64,000 nucleotides of DNA from NCBI RefSeq assembly GCF_022014595.1, contig NZ_CP091740.1, positions 248,001 through 312,000 on the forward strand, in the 5' to 3' direction. The stretch is from Solitalea lacus. Its GTDB lineage: Bacteria > Bacteroidota > Bacteroidia > Sphingobacteriales > Sphingobacteriaceae. Each line of letters opens with the position of its first letter. Within the stretch, counting starts at the first letter, position 1. The position numbers were made by a program, and so were the translations under genes. The notes beneath the pieces were generated by a model. That model did no database searches and was not told the DNA's origin. It was given only the letters and a program-made list of their open reading frames with translations. Of the stretch, positions 1 through 9,574 are shown piece after piece.

Positions 1-2039
1 AATTCCCTTTCGGTTCACAATCAGCTGTTTCCGTGTCGGTTGAAAAAAAAGATGAAAACTACGCTTTTCACCGCATAAAAAGGTCTGTAAACTGGGAACA
101 AAAAAAAGCGAACGAACTGCTTACTTTAGGCTTAACACTAGAAATACCTAACCATTTTCACTTACACCGATTGTCAGCAGAACCGGATGAGTTTTCGCTT
201 CATGAATGGCTCAATGAACATTTCGAGGAATTACAAAAAACCGGCTTTGCAATTGATCAATCGGGAGATAAACGTTATGTGTTTGGAAAATCGTCAATCA
301 ACCTTTCGTTTAAAGAAAATAATGACTGGTTTGATATCCACGCAATTGTCAGATTTGGTTCGTATGAAATTCCGTTTATCGATCTAAAACATCATATTCT
401 TAATCGAAAACGAGAGTTTACATTGCCATCAGGCGAAATTGCAATAATTCCTGAAAGTTGGTTTAATACCTATGGTAACTTGTTCGCCTTTGCCGAAGGA
501 AACAAACACCTTAAACTTAAAAAGCATTTTGTTGGTTTGGTGCAAGAGTATGCTAATTCTGAGCTGGCCGAAGTTACAATGGATAGAAAACTTCGCCGTT
601 TAGAGCAGTTTGAAGAAATTGAAGACATTCCAATTCCCGAACATTTTAAAGGTGAATTAAGGCCTTATCAGAAGGCAGGTTTCAACTGGTTCAATTTCCT
701 GAGTAGTTATAATTTAGGCGGATGTCTTGCCGATGATATGGGTTTAGGAAAAACCGTTCAAACCCTGGCACTTTTACAAAAGGTGAAAGAGCAGAGTGAC
801 GTTCATCAAACCTCACTGCTTATCATGCCTACCTCGTTAATTGATAACTGGATTAGTGAAGCAAAGAAATTCACCCCAAAACTAAAAGTACATGTTTTTA
901 CTGGAGCTGCTCGTGACAAAGACGTTTCACTATTTGCCAAATACGATTTAATTTTAACCACCTATGGCATTGTTCGGATTGATCATGAGTTGTTGGAAAA
1001 ATTCTACTTTCATTACATCATTTTAGATGAGAGTCAGAATATCAAAAATCCCCATAGCAAAAGTGCCCGATCAGTTAAAACGCTAAAATCGAAGCATAAA
1101 TTAATACTTACCGGTACACCGGTAGAAAATACTGTTGCTGATTTATGGACACAACTTTCATTTGTTAATCCTGGCTTACTGGGATCGCATACCTATTTTC
1201 AAAATGAGTTTATCATTCCAATAGAGAAAAAACAAGACGAGGAAAAGCTTCTTCGCTTACAAGCTTTAATAAAACCGTTTATCTTACGTAGAACCAAGGA
1301 CCAGGTTGCCAAAGAGTTGCCGGATAAAACGGAGCAGATTTTCTACTGCGGAATGAGTGAGGAGCAAGAAAAAGTATATGAAGAAACCAAATCATTCTAC
1401 CGTAATGAATTATTGCGCTTAATAACAGAAAGTGGCGTTGCTAAATCGCAGATTCCGGTATTACAGGGTTTAACCCGTTTGCGCCAAATTGCTAATCACC
1501 CTAAACTGGTTGATGAGTCATACAAATTTGATTCGTGGAAATTTTCATTGGTAATTGAACTGTTGCAGAATACATTGACCAGAGGTCATAAAGTACTTGT
1601 GTTTTCACAATTTGTAAAGCATTTGCAGTTGCTTAGAAATGTACTTGATGGCCTAAATATTAATTATGCTTATTTGGATGGAGCCACACAAAACAGAAGT
1701 GCGAACATTAAAGCCTTTAAGGAGAATGATGATATTCAATTGTTTTTAATCTCGATAAAAGCCGGGGGAACTGGTCTCAACTTAATTGAAGCGGATTATG
1801 TGTTTCTGCTTGATCCTTGGTGGAATCCTGCCGTTGAACAGCAAGCCATTGACCGCGCACATCGTATAGGCCAAACCAAAAATGTATTTATCTATAAGTT
1901 CATAACTAAAAACTCCGTGGAAGAGAAGATTTTAAAACTGCAAAAGAAGAAAAAATCACTATCCAGTTCGTTAATAACGGTTGAAGATTCATTTGAGAAA
2001 TCATTAACTACAGAGGATATTAAAGCATTACTTGACTAA
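1..2039 (+). CDS. SNF2-family DNA helicase/translocase, 5' end outside window
   Basis: C-terminal part of a Swi2/Snf2 ATPase. The reading frame is open to the first base of the window, so the GTG at 33 is not a credible start. Visible motifs in order: motif I with DDMGLGKT, a DEAH-box variant reading DESQ (LDESQNIKN), motif III LTGTPVEN, and in the second RecA lobe GGTGLNL and QAIDRAHRIGQ (motif VI). This is the core of bacterial SNF2 proteins that use ATP to move along duplex DNA, often to remodel RNA polymerase or other bound proteins. Family members usually carry a longer N-terminal region, often with a SWIM zinc finger, which would lie outside this window. The family call is firm; the cellular role is not determinable here. 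Confidence 0.93.
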   Translation, partial: FPFGSQSAVSVSVEKKDENYAFHRIKRSVNWEQKKANELLTLGLTLEIPNHFHLHRLSAEPDEFSLHEWLNEHFEELQKTGFAIDQSGDKRYVFGKSSINLSFKENNDWFDIHAIVRFGSYEIPFIDLKHHILNRKREFTLPSGEIAIIPESWFNTYGNLFAFAEGNKHLKLKKHFVGLVQEYANSELAEVTMDRKLRRLEQFEEIEDIPIPEHFKGELRPYQKAGFNWFNFLSSYNLGGCLADDMGLGKTVQTLALLQKVKEQSDVHQTSLLIMPTSLIDNWISEAKKFTPKLKVHVFTGAARDKDVSLFAKYDLILTTYGIVRIDHELLEKFYFHYIILDESQNIKNPHSKSARSVKTLKSKHKLILTGTPVENTVADLWTQLSFVNPGLLGSHTYFQNEFIIPIEKKQDEEKLLRLQALIKPFILRRTKDQVAKELPDKTEQIFYCGMSEEQEKVYEETKSFYRNELLRLITESGVAKSQIPVLQGLTRLRQIANHPKLVDESYKFDSWKFSLVIELLQNTLTRGHKVLVFSQFVKHLQLLRNVLDGLNINYAYLDGATQNRSANIKAFKENDDIQLFLISIKAGGTGLNLIEADYVFLLDPWWNPAVEQQAIDRAHRIGQTKNVFIYKFITKNSVEEKILKLQKKKKSLSSSLITVEDSFEKSLTTEDIKALLD

Positions 2040-2123
2040 TCTACTCCTCCTTAGCGGAGAAGTTTATAGCCTATAATATTCCATATATCGGAAGCTTTTA
2101 ATAACTTAAAGAAAAACATTCTT

Positions 2124-2462
2124 ATGAATTTAATCGTTCAACTGATAATTAGTGCGGCAGTAGCTTTCGGCTTGTCGTACATTTTGCCGGGCGTTCATAT
2201 TGACTCCTTTGGGACAGCAATCCTATTAGCCTTAGTCTTGGGAATATTAAATGCCATAGTGAAGCCTATCCTGGTTTTCCTCACATTCCCTATCACCATT
2301 TTAACACTCGGACTATTTTTATTTGTTATAAATGCCCTAATTATTATTTGGGTAGATAAACTGATTGAAGGGTTTACTGTAGATGGGTTTTGGTGGGCAC
2401 TTTTATTCAGCTTACTATTGTCATTTGTAACCTCTGTTTTCAGTGGAGGCGAAAAGGAATAA
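2124..2462 (+). CDS. Phage-holin-4 superfamily (PF04020-like) small membrane protein
   Basis: A 112-residue, almost wholly hydrophobic protein with about four predicted membrane spans. It has the pattern of the family annotated as 'phage holin family' or mycobacterial 4TM holin: an N-terminal span, the conserved segment LGILNAIVKPILVFLTFPITILTLG, and a charged tail (GGEKE). In free-living bacteria these are chromosomal membrane proteins of unknown role rather than lysis proteins. It lies 84 bp after the SNF2 gene on the same strand and converges with the tricorn-like gene. Nothing nearby is phage-like, so a lysis role is unlikely. Confidence 0.8.
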   Translation: MNLIVQLIISAAVAFGLSYILPGVHIDSFGTAILLALVLGILNAIVKPILVFLTFPITILTLGLFLFVINALIIIWVDKLIEGFTVDGFWWALLFSLLLSFVTSVFSGGEKE

Positions 2463-2527
2463 ATATTAATATGTTACTTCAGGGAAAGAATTTAGCTCTT
2501 ATTCCCTGAAGCAACATTACTAAACAA

Positions 2528-5500
2528 TTATTTTTCTGCCTTCAAACTACCTTTTAGTAATTCATTTACGGCACGTTCAAGTTGTTGATCTACACCAGTA
2601 ACAACTACACTTGGATCGTTGGCAACTTTTACGTCTGGTTCTAATTGCTGGTTTTCAAGGTATTTACCATTAATGTCCAGCATTCCTACCTGTGGAATAC
2701 CAAATACTAAAGTAGGATCAATTTGAGTTTCCCACCAAACAGCAGTTCCGGTACCAGGTACAGGCATCCCTATCAGCTTACCAATATTATTGGCTTTATA
2801 AGCATAAGGGAACATATGTGCATCTGAATAATTGCCTTCTCCCATCAGTACAACCGATGATTTTGTCCACTTACGGAATGGCTCCTGACCACGATGTTTC
2901 TCCCTGGGGAAGATATCGATGTACTTCTTACCACTAAGCAAGGTAACAAGGTCATCATGTAACCACCCTCCGCCGTTAAAGCGCGTATCAACAATTAATG
3001 CTTCCTTTTGAGCATTTTTACCCAAAACCTCCTCATAAACGGTACGGAAGCTGTTGTCATTCATATTCCTCACATGCACGTAACCCACCTTGCCTCCTGA
3101 AAGTTTATCTACTTCTTTTTTTCTGTTTTCAACCCAACGGGTATAAAGCAATTCATTTTGCTCATTTAAGCTAATTGGTTTTACACTTTCTTCCCAACGA
3201 GTACCTGATGAAGGATCGTAAAACGAAACCAAGGTAAGTTTTCCTGCTTTACGATTAAATAAGAGATTAAAGTCCTTATCCTCGGTAATTTCAACTCCAT
3301 CAATTTTTTCTACAACAATACCTGCTTTAACTTTTGTTTTTGATATGCTGAACGGCCCTTTTGCCAATACTTCTGCAATTTTTAGGCCTTTACCAGTGTA
3401 CGATTCATCATACAACAATCCTAAAACTGCCGTTTGGTCCCCACCATCAGCCTGTGCAAAATAACGACAACCTGTATGAGATGCATTTAACTCACCAAGC
3501 ATTTCACTCATCATCTCGGCAAAATCATAGTTATTGTTGATGTAAGGTAAAAATCTGTTGTACTCCTTCCCATAATAATCCCAATCCACATTATGCAGGT
3601 TAGTAACATAAAATTTCTCTTTAACCTGGCGCCAAGCATGGTTGAAAATGTATTCGCGTTCGCCGTATCCGTTGAGCAGCATTTCGCCATTAATGCCCAC
3701 AGAAGTAGTTTTACCGCTTTCAGCCTCAATTTTAGTGATTCTTCCTTTAGAAATTACAAATAGAGATTTACCATCGTTAGTAATTTCCAGCCCAGCAGGA
3801 CCGCCATCTAGTTTAGCCAATATTTTAGTTTCTTTGGTACGGGGCTCGGTAACCCATAAATCGTATCCCTTTTCAAAACTAGTTAAGTAGAATAACTTTT
3901 CTCCATCAGGCGACATTACCGCATCAGAAATATTGGACGAATTGATTGTTAATCGCACTTTGCGATCTTCGATTCCATCCAATTCCATTTTAATCAGCTT
4001 GTCATCAACCTTGGCAACTTGTTTGTCTTTTGACACTTCTTCTTTTTTATTCGCTTCGTCTTTCTCTTTCTTTTCTTTTTCCTCTTGTTCCTTTAATAAA
4101 GCAAAATCATTTTTATTGAGAATGAAACGGTCAAATGCGGCCTGAGTAAAGAACATACCATAAATATCCTGCTGTCCACCCCAACTTGCATGATTCTTCA
4201 TTCCATCGCGATCAGAAAAATAGATCATCATTTTTCCACCCATTGACCACCTTGGGCTACCTTCTCCGTAACCACTTGGAGTCAAATTGACCATTTTTTG
4301 CTTCCCATCAGCTGATATTAACGTTATATCATTATTAAAGTATTGATTGGGTTCATTGAAGCTTGCTAAAATCCATTTGCTATCAGGCGACCATGAATAA
4401 TATTGATCTCCGTCTGAATATGAATAATTGCTATCATCGCTTAAAAGTGTTCTCACTGACTTATCAGCGATTTTGTAAACACGCAACGTAACACGATTTT
4501 CCAAGAAAGCTATCTCTTTACCATCAGGCGAGTAAGCTGGTTGAAACTCATCAACCTTTGTAGCAATAACAGGTTCTTCGTTTAACAAGGTTGATGAATA
4601 AAAATAGGTTTCTTCCTTGCGTTTAATACTGGTTTTATAAACATCCCAGTTGCCATCCCGCTCCGCTGCAAACAATAACGTACGGCCATCCGGGCTAAAA
4701 CTTACTGAACGTTCTTGTGTTGGAGTGTTGGTAACCCGCTTAGTTACTCCACCATCAACAGAGGTTACAAAAATTTCGCCTCTAAACACAAAAGCAATCT
4801 CCTTTCCGTTAGGCGAAAGTGCCATTTCCGTTGCTCCAGACCCAACAGGTAATACCTTTTCTGTATTGGTTCGTCCATCTATCAAAATTTGAACAGAAAC
4901 TTTTTGAGGTTGCGCACCATGTTTTTGTGTAAAAAGTTCTCCGTTTTGAGAATAACACAACTGGTTGTCATTTGAGATGGTTAAGAATCTTACAGGATTT
5001 TTTGAAAACGAAGTGATTTTTGTACTATTTCCTCCGTTTGCAGCCATTTGGTGAACGTTCATAGTTCCACTTTCCTCACTCAGGTAAAACACTTCACCAT
5101 TTGACCCAAATACTGGATTGCGATCTTCACCTGCAAAATTGGTTAGCTTGGCATAGGTCTTGGCATTTGCATCAAATAGCCAAATATCTTTGGTAACAGC
5201 GGACGTATGATGCTTACGCCATTGATCTTCATAACCTTTATAATCTTGATAAATGATTTTCTTTCCGTCTTTGCTAACTCGAGCCATTTCCATGGAGTTT
5301 GAGTTCAGCATGGTTGTTTTTCCTCCTGCAGACGGAACACTATACAACTCAGGCATGCGTCCGTAAGGAAACTGAGCCGATGTAAAAATATCCTGTCGAA
5401 CCGAACTGAAAATTACATTTTTATCATCCGAACTGAAATCTGATGGAAAATCATTTGAAGAATGATAGGTAACGCGTTTAGCCTCTCCACCCGATGCCGG

Positions 5501-5779
5501 CATTACATACACATCGAAATTACCATAACGATCAGAAGCAAAAGCTATTGATTTCCCATCATGCGACCATATCGGCATAAAATCATGTGCTTCATGCATG
5601 GTTAAAGGAATAGCCTGCCCTCCCCCAGATGGCACCTTGTACAAATCTCCCTTATAACTAAAAACGATGGTTTTCCCATCAGGAGAAATAGCCGGATAAC
5701 GCATCCATAATGGATTTTCTTGCGCCTGAGCCGTATTGATTGCTCCAAGGAGTAACAAGGCTCCAATAATTTTCTTCAT
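2528..5779 (-). CDS. Tricorn-type S41 peptidase with WD40-like propeller
   Basis: A 1083-residue exported protease. A Sec signal peptide (about residues 1-19, ending AQAQ) is followed by PD40/WD40-like beta-propeller repeats recognisable by recurrent SPDGK units. Next comes a highly charged Lys/Glu linker (about 565-600), a second propeller, a tricorn C1-like segment containing ELNASHTG, a PDZ-like region and the S41 catalytic core. The probable nucleophile is Ser985 in NYSDAHMFP, preceded by the GGGW loop. The family degrades peptides in the periplasm after feeding them through the propeller. It is monocistronic and convergent with the holin-like gene. A TAatTTTG element on the minus strand lies about 50 bp upstream of the start. 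Length and order match bacterial tricorn homologues. Confidence 0.92.
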   Translation of the reverse strand: MKKIIGALLLLGAINTAQAQENPLWMRYPAISPDGKTIVFSYKGDLYKVPSGGGQAIPLTMHEAHDFMPIWSHDGKSIAFASDRYGNFDVYVMPASGGEAKRVTYHSSNDFPSDFSSDDKNVIFSSVRQDIFTSAQFPYGRMPELYSVPSAGGKTTMLNSNSMEMARVSKDGKKIIYQDYKGYEDQWRKHHTSAVTKDIWLFDANAKTYAKLTNFAGEDRNPVFGSNGEVFYLSEESGTMNVHQMAANGGNSTKITSFSKNPVRFLTISNDNQLCYSQNGELFTQKHGAQPQKVSVQILIDGRTNTEKVLPVGSGATEMALSPNGKEIAFVFRGEIFVTSVDGGVTKRVTNTPTQERSVSFSPDGRTLLFAAERDGNWDVYKTSIKRKEETYFYSSTLLNEEPVIATKVDEFQPAYSPDGKEIAFLENRVTLRVYKIADKSVRTLLSDDSNYSYSDGDQYYSWSPDSKWILASFNEPNQYFNNDITLISADGKQKMVNLTPSGYGEGSPRWSMGGKMMIYFSDRDGMKNHASWGGQQDIYGMFFTQAAFDRFILNKNDFALLKEQEEKEKKEKDEANKKEEVSKDKQVAKVDDKLIKMELDGIEDRKVRLTINSSNISDAVMSPDGEKLFYLTSFEKGYDLWVTEPRTKETKILAKLDGGPAGLEITNDGKSLFVISKGRITKIEAESGKTTSVGINGEMLLNGYGEREYIFNHAWRQVKEKFYVTNLHNVDWDYYGKEYNRFLPYINNNYDFAEMMSEMLGELNASHTGCRYFAQADGGDQTAVLGLLYDESYTGKGLKIAEVLAKGPFSISKTKVKAGIVVEKIDGVEITEDKDFNLLFNRKAGKLTLVSFYDPSSGTRWEESVKPISLNEQNELLYTRWVENRKKEVDKLSGGKVGYVHVRNMNDNSFRTVYEEVLGKNAQKEALIVDTRFNGGGWLHDDLVTLLSGKKYIDIFPREKHRGQEPFRKWTKSSVVLMGEGNYSDAHMFPYAYKANNIGKLIGMPVPGTGTAVWWETQIDPTLVFGIPQVGMLDINGKYLENQQLEPDVKVANDPSVVVTGVDQQLERAVNELLKGSLKAEK

Positions 5780-5829
5780 ACGATTTATCGATTATAAATA
5801 AAGCTTTACAGATTAAACTTAAAACTATA

Positions 5830-5837
5830 CAAAATTA
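5830..5837 (-). promoter_or_regulatory. Bacteroidota -7 element for the tricorn-like gene
   Basis: On the minus strand this reads TAATTTTG, matching the TAnnTTTG -7 consensus of Bacteroidota housekeeping promoters. It lies about 50 bp upstream of the ATG at 5779. No convincing -33 element was seen at the expected spacing. Confidence 0.45.
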
Positions 5838-5939
5838 CCTCTAGCACAAATTTGTAATCAGTAATTTACACATAGAATTTCATTGTTGGAAGTTAGCCCC
5901 TCTAACACCGCTTAGTTTTTTTTAGAAGATTTCGAGGCT

Positions 5940-6221
5940 TTAATTTTGATGTGGATGATGATGCTTTTCCCATTCTTGAATAATTTCCCAAATAAATCCC
6001 ATAAATGCTGCACCGGCTAAAAAACTTATACCTATTGCAACCAACGACAAATTTTGAGACAAATAACTAATGGATTCTTCTTTTACTTCTGAAAAGGAAT
6101 TTTCGGGTTGAATTAAGAGAATGGAAAGCCAATCTGAATATGCGTGTCCCTTTGCCCAACATTGGCACGATGATGATAGAACTATGAACATCATCAGCCC
6201 TATAAAAGCAAATCTCTTCAT
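5940..6221 (-). CDS. Small exported or membrane-anchored hypothetical protein
   Basis: 93 residues: an N-terminal signal peptide or signal anchor (about residues 1-23, with a Cys at 19 and 21), a short polar stretch, one strong membrane span (about 58-78, rich in Gly/Ala/Phe) and a His-rich tail (HHHPHQN). The tail could bind metal, but that is only suggested by composition. No family was recognised. A TAccTTTG promoter element at 6239-6246 just upstream on this strand supports a real gene and the chosen ATG. It is divergent from the DUF1800 gene. Confidence 0.5.
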   Translation of the reverse strand: MKRFAFIGLMMFIVLSSSCQCWAKGHAYSDWLSILLIQPENSFSEVKEESISYLSQNLSLVAIGISFLAGAAFMGFIWEIIQEWEKHHHPHQN

Positions 6222-6238
6222 AGTAACAACTATAATGA

Positions 6239-6246
6239 CAAAGGTA
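6239..6246 (-). promoter_or_regulatory. -7 element upstream of the small membrane protein gene
   Basis: The minus strand reads TACCTTTG, an exact TAnnTTTG match, 18 bp upstream of the ATG at 6221. It supports transcription of the small gene in this direction. Confidence 0.45.
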
Positions 6247-6373
6247 CTTAAATTAATTAGTCAATCCACTTATTTAATTTATTATCAAGTATTTGATAGT
6301 ATTTCTAGAAGATTAAAATTCTTAGTTAAACCAATTTCAGAACAGATGGTCAAAGATGTGTTAACTGACATTT

Positions 6374-7768
6374 ATGGAAAAAGCTACCGCCAAAATTATT
6401 CAACATTTGTATTCCCGCGCCGGGTTTGGAATTTCTTATAAAAAACTACAGCAATTACACAATAAGCCAATTGCTAAAATAGTTAAGGCAATTTTTGAAG
6501 AATCTAATGATTATTCTCAGTTAGATTTAAACCTCGATTTGGAAGAAATGAAGGGAAAGGAAATGATGAGTGAGGAAAATCGTAAGGCAATGCGTAAGTT
6601 TTTTAAAGAAAGTACTGAAAACCTTAACACCCGTTGGATTCAGCAAATGAGCGTTACAAATGCTCAATTACGTGAGAAAATGACTTTGTTTTGGCACGGT
6701 CATTTCGCTTGTAGAAGTTTCAATCCAATTCATAATCAGCAGCTCAACAATATTATGCGCAACTATGGCTTGGGAAATTTTAAGGAATTGTTGGTGCAGG
6801 TTTCCAGATCTCCTGCCATGCTTGCATTTCTTAATAATCAACAAAACCGTAAAGATAGCCCTAATGAAAACTTTGCCCGTGAACTAATGGAGCTTTTTAC
6901 GATTGGCCGTGGCAATTATACCGAAAAGGATGTTAAAGAAGCAGCACGAGCCTTTACCGGATGGGGATTTAAGCCATTAACCACCGAGTTTGTGTTCAGA
7001 GCTAACCAACACGATTTTGGACCGAAAACTTTTATGGAACAAACCGGTAATTTTGACGGAACTGACATCATCGACATTATTCTTAAACATAAGGAAACAT
7101 CCCAATTCATCTGCACCAAACTGTATAAGTTTTTTGTTAATGATAAAATAAACCCACAACATGTGAACATACTTGCGGAGCATTTTTATCAGTCCAATTA
7201 TAACATTGGGAGTACAATGGTCTTACTTTTTACGGCTGATTGGTTTTATGCTTCAGAAAATATTGGTGCCAATATCAAGTCTCCAATAGAATTCATTGTT
7301 GGTTTAAACCGTCAGTTTTATATAAGCTACGAAAGCACTGATATGCTGCTTTTTTTACAAAGGGCGCTAGGTCAAATGCTTTTCTATCCACCCAATGTAA
7401 GCGGCTGGCCAGGTGGAAAAAACTGGATTGACAGCTCAACACTCATGTACCGGTTAAAAATTCCTTCGGTCATTTTAAATAATGGCGTTATTGAATTAGC
7501 CGGTAAACCAGACCCAGAGGAAGAAGCACAACTGGCCATGATGAAAAAAATGACTACTCAAATACAACGCAGAGTGAAAGCGACTCCAGACTGGGACCAA
7601 TTTATGCAAGAACTGCCACAATCCATGAGTCAGGAACAATTGATCGATTATTTACTTGCTCCTGATTTAGCAAAGAGAAAGCTAAATCTGTTATCCGAAT
7701 TATCATCCAAAACGGTAAAGGAACTGATTATACAATTGGTATCAATGCCTGAGTATCAACTTTGCTAG
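6374..7768 (+). CDS. DUF1800 family protein
   Basis: 464 residues with hallmark DUF1800 segments: an N-terminal LYSRAGFG, TLFWHGHFA in the first third, the signature NENFARELMELFTIGRGNYTE followed by EAARAFTGW, and a late NVSGWPGG motif. DUF1800 proteins are of unknown biochemical function and almost always sit beside a DUF1501 protein, as here (30 bp downstream, same strand). The pair is thought to act on or outside the cell envelope. The ATG at 6374 gives the usual N-terminus. No signal peptide is evident on this member. Confidence 0.9.
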   Translation: MEKATAKIIQHLYSRAGFGISYKKLQQLHNKPIAKIVKAIFEESNDYSQLDLNLDLEEMKGKEMMSEENRKAMRKFFKESTENLNTRWIQQMSVTNAQLREKMTLFWHGHFACRSFNPIHNQQLNNIMRNYGLGNFKELLVQVSRSPAMLAFLNNQQNRKDSPNENFARELMELFTIGRGNYTEKDVKEAARAFTGWGFKPLTTEFVFRANQHDFGPKTFMEQTGNFDGTDIIDIILKHKETSQFICTKLYKFFVNDKINPQHVNILAEHFYQSNYNIGSTMVLLFTADWFYASENIGANIKSPIEFIVGLNRQFYISYESTDMLLFLQRALGQMLFYPPNVSGWPGGKNWIDSSTLMYRLKIPSVILNNGVIELAGKPDPEEEAQLAMMKKMTTQIQRRVKATPDWDQFMQELPQSMSQEQLIDYLLAPDLAKRKLNLLSELSSKTVKELIIQLVSMPEYQLC

Positions 7769-7798
7769 GGTATTACCCATTTTTTCAATAATAACTGT

Positions 7799-8995
7799 AT
7801 GAAACGCAGAGATTTTCTTAAAAATACAGCACTGGCATCAGGAGCATTTTTAATCCCATCTTTTATAAAGCCCTTAGAATTGATTGCAGCTGACAACATC
7901 GGTTTTAAGCGATTGGTGATTATTCAGCTTTCAGGAGGGAATGACGGTTTAAACACAATTGTACCATTTGGAGATGACCTTTATTACAAAAAACGTCCTT
8001 CGTTAAATATTGCAGAAAATGAGGTCATCAAGTTAAATAATTACCAAGGATTTAATCCTGCCATGGATGCATTACGGGAGGTTTATGACCAGGGACAAAT
8101 GAGTATTTTAAATGGCGTTGGTTATCCAAACCCCGATCGTTCGCATTTCCGCTCCATGGACATTTGGCATACTGCCAGTGGTTCTGACGAATATCTCCCA
8201 ACTGGCTGGATTGGTCGTTACCTGGATTCTAACTGTGCCGAGTGCAAATCTCCACATACAGCAATTGAAGTAGATGAATCTTTATCACTAGCCTTAAAAG
8301 GAATTACTAACAAAGGTATTGCCGTAAAAAACAGTGAACAGTTATACCGAACCACACGCGAACCATTTTTTAAGATGGCGGTAAATGATGCCAAGCAAAA
8401 CCTTCTTAATGAGGATAATTTGGGTTATTTGTATAAAACACTGATAGAAACTTATTCCTCGGCTCAATACATCAATGATACGGCAAAGCTTTATAAAAAC
8501 ACGGCAATATATCCGATTTCTCAGTTCGCCAATGAGCTTAAAACCATTGCAACATTCATTAACTCAGGCCTTTCAACCCGTGTTTATTATGTTTCACTGA
8601 GTGGGTTTGATACTCATATTGCGCAGCGCGGACAACAATCGCGCCTATTAAAAGCTTTTTCCGAAGCAGTTGCCGCTTTCATAAAAGATTTAAAATCAAC
8701 CCGCAATTTTGATGATACTTTGATTATGACCTTTTCTGAATTTGGAAGAAGAGTTTCACAAAATGCCAGTGGAGGAACGGACCATGGAACTGCCAACAAT
8801 TTGTTTCTATTTAGTGGAAAGCTTAAAAAAGCAGGAATATTTAACACTGCACCGAACCTGAATGATTTAGATAACGGTGATATAAAATACCAGATTGATT
8901 TCAGAAATGTGTATGCTACAGTTTTGAACAATTGGTTGGGAATAACAAATGATAAAATAATCAATCCTGGTTTCAAACCCTTAAGCCTTGTTTAA
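7799..8995 (+). CDS. DUF1501 family exported protein
   Basis: 398 residues starting MKRRDFLKNTALASGAF, a Tat-like N-terminus with paired Arg and a hydrophobic stretch. Core motifs include SGGNDGLNTIVPF, SGFDTHIAQ and GGTDHGTANN, the metal-site-like elements of the alkaline-phosphatase-like DUF1501 fold. It is the downstream partner of the DUF1800 gene in a two-gene unit. DUF1501 members are described as sulfatase- or phosphatase-like, but substrates are unknown. Length is typical for the compact Bacteroidota form. Confidence 0.9.
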   Translation: MKRRDFLKNTALASGAFLIPSFIKPLELIAADNIGFKRLVIIQLSGGNDGLNTIVPFGDDLYYKKRPSLNIAENEVIKLNNYQGFNPAMDALREVYDQGQMSILNGVGYPNPDRSHFRSMDIWHTASGSDEYLPTGWIGRYLDSNCAECKSPHTAIEVDESLSLALKGITNKGIAVKNSEQLYRTTREPFFKMAVNDAKQNLLNEDNLGYLYKTLIETYSSAQYINDTAKLYKNTAIYPISQFANELKTIATFINSGLSTRVYYVSLSGFDTHIAQRGQQSRLLKAFSEAVAAFIKDLKSTRNFDDTLIMTFSEFGRRVSQNASGGTDHGTANNLFLFSGKLKKAGIFNTAPNLNDLDNGDIKYQIDFRNVYATVLNNWLGITNDKIINPGFKPLSLV

Positions 8996-9138
8996 GGAGA
9001 AGCAATCAACCATGACTTCTGGGAAATAAAAAAGGGCCTTTTCTCATTGGCCCCACCGCTTGCGCGTATCTGGATTTGTCTCGATGGCTTATAGATTAAC
9101 TTTACAAATATACTGCAAATTAATATAATTGTAGAATT

Positions 9139-9390
9139 TTATTTTAACCTAAGGTCATCTAGGTTATCAAAAAAATCGTCCCAGCGTTCTTGTACTTTAT
9201 CGCTGAAATAAATGTTTCTACTTACATAATGCCTTTCAAAATCCTGAAATCGCTTTTCTGCTAACTGATCGATATGAAAAATCAGCCCAATACTAGTTGT
9301 TTCCTGTTTTTCAGATGACGTCTTAAAATTAGCTTGCGGAGTTGTGGGGTTGTTTTTGATTTGTATCATGAGCGCATTCATTTGTTTCAA
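9139..9390 (-). CDS. Small hypothetical protein
   Basis: 83 residues, no signal peptide, acidic and aromatic C-terminal half (for example ERWDDFFDNLDDLRLK) after a polar Gln/Thr-rich N-terminus. No domain was recognised. It stands alone between the DUF1501 gene and the TPR protein on the opposite strand, with no promoter consensus found. Amino-acid composition is protein-like, so it is listed, but a chance reading frame is possible. Confidence 0.35.
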   Translation of the reverse strand: MKQMNALMIQIKNNPTTPQANFKTSSEKQETTSIGLIFHIDQLAEKRFQDFERHYVSRNIYFSDKVQERWDDFFDNLDDLRLK

Positions 9391-9574
9391 GCAAGATACC
9401 CGACTTAATTAAACTGTTTGAAAATTTTTGATTAACAATTCGTTAAATATTAAATTTTGAATCATATCATAATTTAAGAACTTTATTTTAAAAAATTTGA
9501 CATTTTGCATTTCAAATTGGATTATTACGCCAAATTTGTTCCGAACCGAATTTTAAAGTACTTACAACCTAGCA

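Noticed and set aside
6121-6441. Plus-strand 106-codon frame
   Set aside because: It overlaps the small membrane gene antisense and the start of the DUF1800 gene in another frame, with no family signal.
8614-8976. Minus-strand 120-codon frame
   Set aside because: Lies wholly antisense within the DUF1501 gene, a shadow of its codon pattern.
9030-9060. GGGCC / GGCCC short inverted repeat after the DUF1501 gene
   Set aside because: Only 5 bp of stem with a 10-base loop and no T-run; too weak to call a terminator. The nearby sequence is also not a tRNA on inspection.
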